Below are positions 39,224 to 48,593 of a stretch of 64,000 bases of DNA, piece by piece. Within the stretch, counting starts at the first letter, position 1. Each line of letters starts with the position of its first letter. Origin of the DNA: Corallium rubrum (Eukaryota > Cnidaria > Anthozoa > Scleralcyonacea > Coralliidae). The DNA is taken from the NCBI GenBank assembly GCA_964035015.1, contig OZ036003.1, forward strand, positions 3,780,990 to 3,844,989, given 5' to 3'. The notes below the pieces were generated by a model, which saw only the letters and a program-made list of their open reading frames with translations, was not told the DNA's origin and searched no databases. The position numbers and the translations under genes were made by a program.

Positions 39224-40479
39224 GATGATGAAAGGTTTTCATGGTTATTGGATGTCTTTCTCAAGTACCTAGCAGATTGGAAACAGAGTGCATTAAACCG
39301 CCCTTGTGAATACTCGGCTGATGCAAGAGGCAAAATGTTCCTGTCACCACGGGCTTTAGGAAAGGCTCAGTATGGCTCAAGTAAAAAGTTGTTTCAGCAT
39401 ACGATTATAAACAAAAAATTGTGTATTTGTCTTACCTTAATGTTCAATGAACTTTCTTATGTATGATACAAAGTCTAAGGTATCTTGAAATACGTTACAA
39501 TCGCTTCGCAGTCTTCCTATATTCACTGATATCCTTCGATTTGACCGGCCATGTTTACTAGGCCCAATCCTTCAAACTGTCACGCGGCTTACGAGTGTTC
39601 TTGAAACCCAAAAAACAAGAGGGTAGGATCTTTGGATTTTCTCATCGTCAAGAGCGAGATGAAAGGACACTACCATATATGGCACCGAACGTGTCCCCAA
39701 CTTCCATATATGGCACAAACGTGTCCCTGTTAATTTTTAAAACAAGCCGTTACTCTGACGTCAGAACGTTCATCCCGCTCTTGACGATTCAAACAGATCA
39801 CATGGTATGCAATCCAAATAGCTGATTGGTTTAGAAGAGTACCACACCCACTTTGATCCTACCCTCTTGTTTTTTGGGTTTCAAGAACACTCGTGAGCCG
39901 CGTGACAGTTTGAAGGATTGGGCCTAGTAAACATGGCCGTTTAAATCGAAGGATATCAGTGAATATAGGAAGACTGCGAAGCGATTGTAACGTATTTCAA
40001 GATACCTTAGACTTTGTATCATACATAAGAAAGTTCATTGAACATTAAGGTAAGACAAATACACAATTTTTTGTTTATAATCGTATGCTGAAACACCTTT
40101 TCACTCGAGCCATACTGAGCCTTTCCTAAAGCCCGTGCTGTCACCACAGACATATGAAGGCCTCAAGATTTCAGCCTACTCACACATTGAAGCTATCCAG
40201 TTTCTTTTAGGAAAAGGATTCCAGTATGTCTTGTCTGAAAGATTCATGCAAGATGTACTGGAAGACTACTTTGGTCACCAAAGAAGCAAAGGTGGAAGAT
40301 CCGACAACCCAACAGCCCAGCAGTTTGGGTATAATGACCTGACAATTGCAGCGCAAAGAGACATTGCACCAGTAATTCGAGGGAATGTTGGGGGAAGGTA
40401 CGAGAAGAAGAAGTGGTTCCAGGTTAGTGAAGAACCAGTCCAGAAGCGGAAAAAAATTGCTAAACCATCAGATGATTAA
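39224..40479 (+). pseudogene. C-terminal part of the P-type transposase, split by a foldback element
   Basis: After the CACTA-like element the frame resumes with DDERFSWLLDVFLKYLADWKQ (39227-39290) and runs to MFLSP near 39345. The foldback element interrupts, and the frame continues at about 40137 with QTYEGLK, ERFMQDVLEDYFGHQRS and FGYNDLTI to the TAA at 40477-40479. These motifs match the end of P/THAP9-type transposases, including the acidic ED near the last catalytic region. The C-terminus is basic (KKRKK-like). Confidence 0.88.
39348..40136. mobile_element. 790-bp foldback-type element with about 275-bp inverted arms
   Basis: The ends read CACGGGCTTTAGGAAAGGCT in both orientations. The arms run about 39348-39626 and 39862-40136 with only scattered mismatches. 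CTGTCAC flanks it on both sides (39341-39347 and 40137-40143), extendable to CTGTCACCAC. The centre (39627-39861) has no gene. The superfamily is unclear; a 9-10 bp duplication would suggest a Mutator-like origin. Confidence 0.85.
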
Positions 40480-41993
40480 CACTGTAACTGTCCTTTTGTG
40501 CATATCAAAACCATTTTGTAGAATAGTTTTATTCAGATCTTTTGCATGACTGCATCCTAGAGCCCACCATAATACAGTATGACAATTTGTTGTTCTTTGT
40601 CTTGGGGTCTATGAGCTACAGTAAAAACCCACTAACAAGAATCTTGCACTATAAGAACCTCAGGCTGAAATTAAGAATTTATTTATATAAGAATATAAGA
40701 ACCTATCCCAGACTGATTTGGTAAAATGTAAGTTCTTGTTAGTGGATTTTTACTGTATGGCTGAATTAATTACCAATCAATATTTGAATTTAATCTTTGG
40801 CTATAAAAATATTACTGTAGTATATTTACAAATATAGCAGCCTAGTGTTTAATTGTGACAACTTGTGGAAACACCACAGTGAATTTAATTCATGTGGAAA
40901 GGTCTATCTATTATTGCTGAGCATTCAACCTGTTACTTCGGAGCTTTTGTCAAAGCAAATCATCCAACATTCTATTGAAGTAATGGTTGAAACCTAAGCA
41001 ATAAATAGACATTGTGTTTCCATAAGTTGATACTTACTATTTCATGTACAATTAATGTCACAATTGATTAAGGAAATTGACATTCACTTTAATAACCTGT
41101 AGTATACAGCACGATACAGGAATCATTTTCCTCTTTTGATTTACATAAACCTTTACAGTTTTCAAGTTTGTTCAGAAAAGGAGTGAGAGTAACTGCATGT
41201 TCATGATAACTGGGTTGCTATTCTTAAGGGGAATATTCCCTGCTCATAGCTTTCCCTCAAGTAATTTTGTTGTGAAATGTAATATGTACATTATAATTGC
41301 TCATCAAGGATAATACACAAGTATACTATATTATTGTGTTATCTATTCCCTGTAATTTTCAGAGACTTGTATCAAGAACTGAACACTTGAACTAATAATT
41401 ATAATACATGTAAATATCTTTCATGTCAAGACATGCTTAGTATTGTTGATAAGTAGAGTAGTGCAAACTATTTTATGTTGCCACTTGTCAAAGGTTTATA
41501 AGAAATTACTAAACTCTATACTGATACTACAGGCTGAAAAGTTTAAAAAATCTTAAAAGAACAAGACCAAACATTTTTAACTAAAAAGTCATTGTTTAAT
41601 TATACGGCACTGTATTACTTTTTTGTTAAAAACAGTTTGTTGTACTTTTAATATTTTTAATCCTTTTAGCCTGTTCTGTCATCTTGATGTAAATATATAA
41701 ATATTGTAAATATTATTTTCCAAGTTTCGTGCACTGTATTTAAACTGCTCTTTTATTATCCTTTAGTGAAATAGAATTATGGATTGAATACAAGATGAAA
41801 TACATGCTGTTATAGCTGGTCTTTTTACTTAATTTTTATATTAGCAACATTAACATACTAACAGGTACAATATTGTATACACGAAACAGAAAATAACTAA
41901 ACAATTCACATACTAGAGAAGTTTAAAACATGCAAAGACAAATTGGTAGAACAAAAAAATCAAACAATTCAAATTTATAATAATACATATTTA
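40480..41993. other. AT-rich spacer between the two convergent P-element genes
   Basis: No coding signal. It probably contains the 3' untranslated regions of both genes: ATTAAA- and AATAAA-like words occur on both strands. A CCACTAACAAGAA motif near 40625 recurs inverted near 40735. Confidence 0.5.
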
Positions 41994-43323
41994 TCAGGCA
42001 TTACTAGTGTCACTCTTTTTCATCTCCTTTCTTAATGCTTTCTTCTTCGACTGTTTTGCTTTGATGCGGTACTTCGTGATATAGTCTCTGGTATATGAAA
42101 ATGATCGAACTCTTAAATATAGCTTAATAACATTTTCCAAGCACAGTTTCTGTGTTGAGTTTGAAGCTTGAAGTTCACATGACACAACAATGTTGTCCCA
42201 CAAAGATTTAACAATAGGTGAGTCTAATGTAGAATTACGTATCATTTCTACTGGAATATTTCTTAATGCCAATTTACTCTCATCTACATGCTCTCTGAAA
42301 GAAATCTCAGCTACTTCTAAAATGTTTACCAAGTCCTTGCAAGGTGTAATTAAACCTCCCCTTGTTCGGGCAGAAATATAATTATTTGGTTCTGAGCATT
42401 TCATAATTTGTAGCAATGCCTGCAGGTTTCCCTCTCCTTTCTTTCTTCTGTTCAACTGATACAGTTTGCTGATTACATACCCTGCCACATACGAAAGAGG
42501 TTCACGTTCAACTGGATCAAGTTGCGGTTTCGCCTTCGGTGTTGAACTGCCTTCGCCAGTACCACTAGTTTCATGGCTGGTGTTGTAGAATCCGATCAAA
42601 TGCTCTGGCAGATGAATCATTATCAAATTTGCTACTTTAAAGTCTTGACACTTCAGCAGTTCACATGATCGGGGAATTAAACCATAAAAGGATTCGAGAA
42701 GTTTGTCTTGATTTTTTTTATGGCAAAACGTTGTGTAAAGCGGTAACAAAGCGTCGAATAAAGCCGCAGTAGAAGAAACAGTAGCCAAACCAATGTTTAC
42801 TTCTGTTCCATAAAAGTTCTCCTCTCTTAGTTTGACCTTCATGGATTCCACAGACGAAGTCACGGTGTCTTCACAAAGCACAGCACGAGGTTCGTCGAGT
42901 TGTTCACCTTCATTGTGTTTCGATTTCGTGTGTCTTGTTAAGCCTCCTTTAGACTTACACACTTTGTCACATTGACTACAAGGAAAAGTCAGTCCTTTTA
43001 CCATCGATTTCTTTCAGAGCATCGGAAAACTCGGCGTTTACTTCTTCTGTTTCTGTTTCGGTGACAGCAATAGAAACATCGAAGTTATACGAATCTTCGG
43101 TTACTTGCGATAAGGTCCCTTCGTCTTCGAATGATCCCACGGTCATTGATTGTTGAAAATCGCCTTCGTCATCGTATTTATCAGCTTCGATGATTTGAAT
43201 TTCTTCAGTTATCTCTTCTGCTTCAATATCGCTCTCCATTGTGATCACAGCTGCCCTTGAACGTTTAGAAATATGATTCTTTGTAACCAAGTCCTTCGAT
43301 GACATATGTTTTCCTTTTGACAC
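41994..43323 (-). pseudogene. C2H2 zinc-finger protein encoded by the P element on the opposite strand
   Basis: Two overlapping frames. 43323-42976 encodes an acidic Glu/Asp/Thr-rich N-terminus. 43004-41994 encodes a classical C2H2 finger (CSQCDKVCKSKGGLTRHTKSKH), a helical region, then EPLSYVAGYVISKLYQ, RTRGGLITPCKDL, VKSLWDNIVV and a Lys-rich tail. The YVAGY...KL motif and the following pattern resemble the C-terminal domain found after P/THAP9-type transposases (recalled, not searched). A one-frame break at about 42990 separates the acidic part from the finger; the second frame has its own ATG in CGATGG context at 43004. The gene starts 9 bp inside the right subterminal repeat. It could be an accessory regulator or DNA-binding subunit; the function is unknown. 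Confidence 0.75.
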
Positions 43324-43331
43324 CGGATAAC

Positions 43332-43444
43332 GCTATCCCCGCTCCTCGTCACGTGACGCAAAATAGAACTGGTTCCCAACATGATTTACCGCTCCCTTTG
43401 AAGTTTGCCGGCTAGCCTGACCAGTCTCCCTTCCATTAACCGTG
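43332..43444 (-). repeat. Right terminal and subterminal inverted repeats of the P element
   Basis: The subterminal repeat at 43332-43365 (with TCACGTGA) and the TIR at 43411-43444 mirror the left end. The 45 bp between them is unrelated to the left spacer. The minus-strand zinc-finger gene begins immediately inside. Confidence 0.9.
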
Positions 43445-43452
43445 ATGCAACC

Positions 43453-43854
43453 GAAATTCTCATCTGAGATATGTTGCAGAGCAGTTGCCACAGGCCCGTG
43501 CACAGTGGCATCTGCTCTTGCGGTCATACCCGAGGAAACCAAAGGAATTTCCTGAGCGTGCGTGGTCGAGGCGGATGAAGACGAAACGGGTATCATTGGA
43601 GTAGGTAACTGCAACGTGGCAAGGACTGCTTGCGAGACGGCCGATACAACATGCTGGATATTGGCGTCAGGTAAGACGTTGGAGCAGGCCACCACTCTGT
43701 CGACTGTTGAAACTGTACGGTCATCCGCGAGCAGGGAAATTGCTGGAGTTTCATCTGGCGTTGCTGTTACAGCTTCTCGGCGGTGAAATGTTGGTCGTGC
43801 AGCACTTCGAGATACACTACGTTGAGAACGGTTATTACGATGCGTGGCAGGCAT
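43453..43854 (-). pseudogene. 5' half of the gag-like gene split by the P element
   Basis: ATG at 43854 (AACCATGCC), preceded by a splice-acceptor-like TTTTTCTTTCAG. It encodes a Ser/Arg-rich N-terminus (NNRSQRSVSRSAARP) and a Ser/Thr/Ala-rich linker, ending at the P-element target site. The 3' half continues at 33653 leftwards. The insertion falls in the linker ahead of the conserved capsid-like part. Confidence 0.6.
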
Positions 43855-44099
43855 GGTTCTGAAAGAAAAACTAAACCAGAGCGCAGATGTACAGAGCAAA
43901 GCTTTATAGAAGCCAATATGCACCATAATTGACAATTACATAGACGTTGTGACAGACATGTAACACAAATTAAATGCAGCAGGGTAATCATGGCATACAA
44001 CATGGTAGCCGCAAATTGAAAACCCCATAATGCTGCGACGGCACATAGGGCAATATGAAAAAAACTGGATACTGCTCCATCCCGACGTATATTGATTTC

Positions 44100-44480
44100 A
44101 ATGAACACATTGTGAGCCATCTCAAAACAGTGAAACTGCTCCAACCCAAGAAAGAACGAAAATATTCATGTTAAAGTAAAATTCGTGGGCCATCTGAAAA
44201 CAGTAAAACTGCTTTAACCCAAAATACAATAAATTAAACATTCATGTTCAATAAATAATTGTGGGCCATCGGAAAACTGGTGAACCGCTCCAACCCAACA
44301 ATTATCAATATATTAAAAACGTACAGGACAGTGGCAGGATACAAATAACGAAATAAGCTATACGATAGAACACAAGGACAGACACGCGGCACTGACTTTA
44401 TATAAAACCTGTGCATAAACATTGAAATCTCAACGTGGGCGATCTGAAAACAGCCAAGTTGCTCTAGCCCATATAATATA
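44100..44480. repeat. Divergent repeats of about 73 bp upstream of the gag-like gene
   Basis: GGGCCATCTGAAAACAG...CTGCTCCAACCC-type segments recur at about 44112, 44188 and 44263 (spacing 75-76 bp), with a fourth, more distant copy at about 44434. They lie in the 5' region of the minus-strand gag-like gene and may be part of its terminal repeat or promoter region. Confidence 0.7.
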
Positions 44481-44785
44481 GGACTGACACATAGTATCAT
44501 TATTAAAGAATGTATGTCAAATTAAATTGGCAAGATAAGATTTTAATCTGCCATATGCACGTCAGCACAAAAGTGGGTATTAGCGCGGGTGACGAAAATG
44601 CAGGAAATTACAGTCGCGCGAGATATAATAAGTCAAAGTCCGCATATAGGATGGCGGGAAAATGTAGATCACGTATATTTGTAAATGTAGAGAAAAATTA
44701 CTCTTTAATTGAAGGTACAGCTCTTACCATTCTTTGATAAAGGTAGACTGCAGTTATTTGTAAGACTGCCCGGTCAATAAGAATG

Positions 44786-44905
44786 TCAATGGAATGGAAT
44801 GGAATGGAAGGGAAGGGAAGGGAAGGGAAGGGAAGGGAAGGGAAGGGAAGGGAAGGGAAGGGAAGGGAAGGGAAGGGAAGGGAAAGGAAAGGAACGGAAG
44901 GGAGT
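44786..44905. repeat. (GGAAT/GGGAA)n simple repeat
   Basis: GGAAT units pass into about 17 GGGAA units, then into degenerate GGAGTA. Frames through it give artificial Ser-Leu-Pro-Phe or Gly-Lys-Glu repeats on either strand. Confidence 0.95.
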
Positions 44906-46083
44906 AGGAGTAGGAGGAGTAGAAGTAGGAGTAGAAATAGAAGAGATAAAGAGGCATGGGACGGGTTGAGTGTATAACCAATATGGTTCCGGATCAGCAA
45001 CCAAGATGGTACAAGGGAGCAAGCCTCTTGCTGCTTATTCATGCTGTGGTAATAATTGTTAAATTTAATATGTGGATAAGTTTCGAAGTATTATTCAATC
45101 GTCTGGTATACAGTGCATTCTTCTTGTGACGGTTAAACATGTAAACATGTAAACAAAGCCTTTTGGTGGTTATTTTTATCGTGCTTATTACTCAAAACAA
45201 CATGACTTAGAGACATATTACGACTATTTCCAATAGTTCCATATTTCTGCCGGACTTGATCCGAGCTGCCGGAAAGATTGCTAGCATTTGTCTCCAGGAG
45301 TTTGCCAGCTCTCGATGAGCAACCCCTATGGGAAAAGCTACAGGAGGCCATCCAGTCCAAATTGAAATCAAAGGCCCTTAAGGCCGACTCACGGATAGAA
45401 ATATAGATGGCAGGCTTACGCCTGCACCGCAGGCTAATAGAAATAGGATGTGAGACAACAGTTTAATAAGTAAGCGCCTGATAACATGGATCTGGATTGA
45501 GTGTTAATCCAGAATGAAACCGAGTGTCACATTTTAGAGCTAAATATTGAAATAAAAAAAAAAATATGTGGTAAATTGAACCATTGCATTTGAAGGATAT
45601 CCTGATTCAAATTCAACAATCACCTTTTGTAAACCAATGGGTAAAAAACCCGGAATGCCTACTTAAAAACTGCAATCGCGACAGAAAAGGTATTAAGTAG
45701 GTAATCAGTTGAGATGACTGGTAATCGTTCATTGACATGTAGCCAATCAAAATAAGGAATTTACTTAGAGTAAAAAGAAGAGGGACCTACCAATAATTCT
45801 TTACAACATAATTTTTATGTGAATAAACCTATCAAAAACTGCAGTCTAAGTCAGGCTATGATAATGTCAAGTCTAATAAGTTGAAATTCCAGCAATTTTA
45901 AATTGAGAAACATGCATGGTGTATAACCGCGAGTATTACGTTTCATTCAACATGGATATGTTTTGATTAAGCTAGCGGGAGAATTGCGGAAAAGGCAGAT
46001 GCACCCAGCCTAGACATAGGCTTTTCCGTGACTGAGCTGTGGCCTATGGGACTGGGAACTAAATTCGCTTCGTAACGTAAGCA
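44906..46083. other. Interval with no recognisable gene
   Basis: No supported coding frame or repeat beyond an A-rich run at 45551-45562. Confidence 0.4.
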
Positions 46084-46092
46084 GAGTTAATG

Positions 46093-46832
46093 GAATCACG
46101 GAAATAATGGCACCAGAAAGAATGGCACCGGAAAAAATGGCACCATTAATTTGACAAATGCGGAAAAAATGGCACCTTCAATGGCACCTCAAAAACTGCG
46201 CTTTGTTGCCGATTGTTGCTTTGATGACTCATACCTGTTATTGTCAAGCACGGAAACCGTGCTTTGTTGCTTAATTAAACCCTTGGGAGTTGCTTGGACA
46301 TTTGTAACCCTGTTGCCGATTGTTGCTTTGATGACTTATACCTGTTATTGTCAAAAACCGAACACCGAAACCGTGCTTTGTTGCTTAATTACGCAATCTG
46401 TGTGTAGATTACATCGAAGGACGGAAATCATTAGAAGACTTTTTACGGGGTGTAGGAAGAAACATTCGTCTTGGTGGTGTGTAACATTATATGAATAGAT
46501 GTATAAAACTCTGAAAGTATAGACAAGTAGTCGGCAGTCTACCAAATTTTTCGCTATTGTATATCTAAAACACTGCCTACACAGCACCCTACTTTTTAAG
46601 TATTCTATATATATTTAGGATTGTTCTTGTTGAGCTGTTATCTTTGTTAAATATTCATACAGTAATTTTAATCAAGTATTTTGAACCATACTCAGTCTAA
46701 AAGTCTAAAACAAGGACATTCTTTATATCTTCGATTGTTTTTTCTTGAGGTACCATTTTTTCCACATTTGTTAAATATGTTGTGCCATTTTTTCCGGTGC
46801 CACTCTTTCCGGTGCCATTTTTTCTGGTTACC
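46093..46832. mobile_element. 740-bp MITE with repeated motif in its inverted ends
   Basis: It is flanked by the 9-bp duplication GAGTTAATG (46084-46092 and 46833-46841). Each end carries three or four iterations of a 16-17 bp motif of the type GGAAAAAATGGCACC, in opposite orientation at the two ends. The interior has an 85-bp direct repeat (46202-46285 and 46312-46396, sharing TTGCCGATTGTTGCTTTGAT). No transposase. A 9-bp duplication would fit a Mutator-like element, and an 8-bp one hAT. Confidence 0.85.
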
Positions 46833-47439
46833 GAGTTAATGCTCTGGAAAAGCCTAGCAGATTTGCCAAATCCCAGACCATTGTACTTATTCATTTTTCT
46901 CACAGTTACAACCAACAGCATCGAGCAACAACTTAAATATCAAATCTATATTTTACAACCATAATATTAAGTTAAAATTATTTTTAGCATTTGTCCTCTG
47001 ATCGATTCCTATCAACTTCACGTTCTGGAGGAAGACCTTACTCCAGACCTCATCAGGTATAAAAATAATGGTCACAGTGGCCAATTTATGCAATTTTTTA
47101 AAATGCTATCGTGTAAAATTTCATGTTGATGACTTGATGCCTGCTGACTTGGCTAATGGTTCACAAGAAGTGATATCAACCCAGGGACACGCAAAGACAT
47201 TGCAAAAAAGGAAAAAGCGATGTTTTGCTAGGTCTGTTGTAAGCTCAGAGCAATAACTGTGCAACACTGTTTGACGACATTCCTATGGATAGTTAGCCAA
47301 CTCTTGCAGGGGGAAAGGCATCAAGATGTAACTTTAGCTGACGATAATCATATAAAAAAATTACACGTATGATGAAAATATAAAATGCTCAAACACTAGC
47401 TATAGCATTTTAACTGAATCTTAAACCCCCCTTTTCATT

Positions 47440-47864
47440 ACTACAGGACATATGACAGACCGCCTGTTAACAGCGAAAGACTACACGCAAATCTGGACAC
47501 ATTGCTGCAGGCAATTGTCGCAAAACTGAAGAGCAAATCTAGATCACCATGTAGTGTTGCTTTCCATCATGACTGCTATTGCCACAGTTTTTACAGCATA
47601 GGAAGGCCTTCACAAGATGGCAAATCAATGCTTTTGGACAAGCATGATTTTGATAACTTTAATTTTTTTGCTGGATGGGATCATTGTCTGGATAACAATG
47701 GGGATGGGGTTGTCATAAAATACCCTATAAACATCTGTACGCTTTTGTCATGGTCACCCAAAGTCTCAGTTATTCAAGGTGGTATTCTAAGTTCTGTGCC
47801 AAGAATGCCTCAAGAGAAACTGTTAGTTGACTTTGTACGGCAGTCATTTTCAATTTTTTTGTAG
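47440..47864 (+). CDS. Unrecognised open frame, possible exon
   Basis: A frame opens after the acceptor-like TTCATTACTACAG (47453), encoding RPPVNSERLHANLDTLLQ and then AFHHDCYCHSF, DFDNFNFFAGWDHCLDN, to TAG at 47862. Composition looks protein-like (few low-complexity stretches, Cys/His cluster), but I do not recognise the family. A preceding candidate exon with SYQLHVLEEDLTPDLI at about 46990-47058 ends at a GTATAA donor-like site. Either could be part of a TE-derived gene. Confidence 0.3.
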
Positions 47865-48593
47865 CCCCCATTTGATCTGTTTTAAATTAAAAAAATTATG
47901 TTCAATTTTGTAATTAGGAAAGGCCATTATCTGTATAATTACACTGTTGTGTGTTTCTACTGTATAGACTATTACTAGATTTTTGTCATAATTTATGTGA
48001 TGGACTATGACTTCGAAAGCAGCTGTTCACTCAGGTTGTAGCAAGGAGTGAGGCCAGGGCCCCAAAATAATTTGCTCCATCCTGTAGCAACTCCACAGCA
48101 GGAAATGCTATTTTGGAGACCCTAAGTTTCAACATCTTAGAGGCTGCCATTGTGTCCCCACGGCCAGGGGTGGTGCCAGAGACAGGGACTAAGGTCCCTG
48201 ACAGGGGGCTAGTAGGGGGTTGGGGCATTCTCCCCCTGAAATATTTTCAAAAATAGCATAAAGTCACTTTTCCTGTCATCATAGAAATAGGCTCACAGCA
48301 ACTATTTGCATCTAGTTAAACAGAACGAGCAAATAGAGACAGTGCATTGTCTTTAATTAGTTAGACTCAAGTACTCGCAGCGAAATGTAAGCCAGTTTCA
48401 GCAATGACTGGAAAACAGGCTCAAGGTTTTGGTCAATGTAAAACCATACACTCTGGACAATAGTCTGTCATTTGATATGGAGTTTTAATAATCTTATTAA
48501 ATATCCTAACACTGTGGAGGCAATAAGAGCATTCAAATGAGGAATAATTTTCAGTAAAAAGCCTTGAACCTTTCAGGAATGAATTAAATTCCT
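47865..48593. other. Interval with no recognisable gene
   Basis: AT-rich; probably the 3' flank of the leftward gene that ends at 48594. 48040-48240 is more GC-rich without a clear frame. Confidence 0.4.

Larger units (their letters stand above)
33661..43444. mobile_element. P-superfamily DNA transposon with two convergent genes
   Basis: The ends 33661-33694 and 43411-43444 are 34-bp terminal inverted repeats with two mismatches (CAYGGTTAATGGAAGGGAGA ...). ATGCAAC flanks both sides (33654-33660 and 43445-43451), extendable to 8 bp as ATGCAACC depending on where the end is set. P elements duplicate 8 bp. A second 34-bp inverted pair lies just inside (33730-33763 and 43332-43365), like the subterminal repeats of Drosophila P. 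A THAP transposase enters from the left and a zinc-finger gene from the right. Two later insertions (36253-39223 and about 39348-40136) account for about 3.8 of its 9.8 kb. Confidence 0.92.

Noticed and set aside
42976-43020. A 26-nt intron joining the acidic frame to the zinc-finger frame
   Set aside because: A GT...AG pair exists, but 26 nt is too short for a normal intron and removal would delete the first Cys of the finger. A frame break or separate start is more likely.
44698-45042. Leu/Pro/Ser/Phe-repeat and Gly/Lys/Glu-repeat proteins
   Set aside because: They are translations of the (GGGAA)n simple repeat on both strands, with no real gene context.
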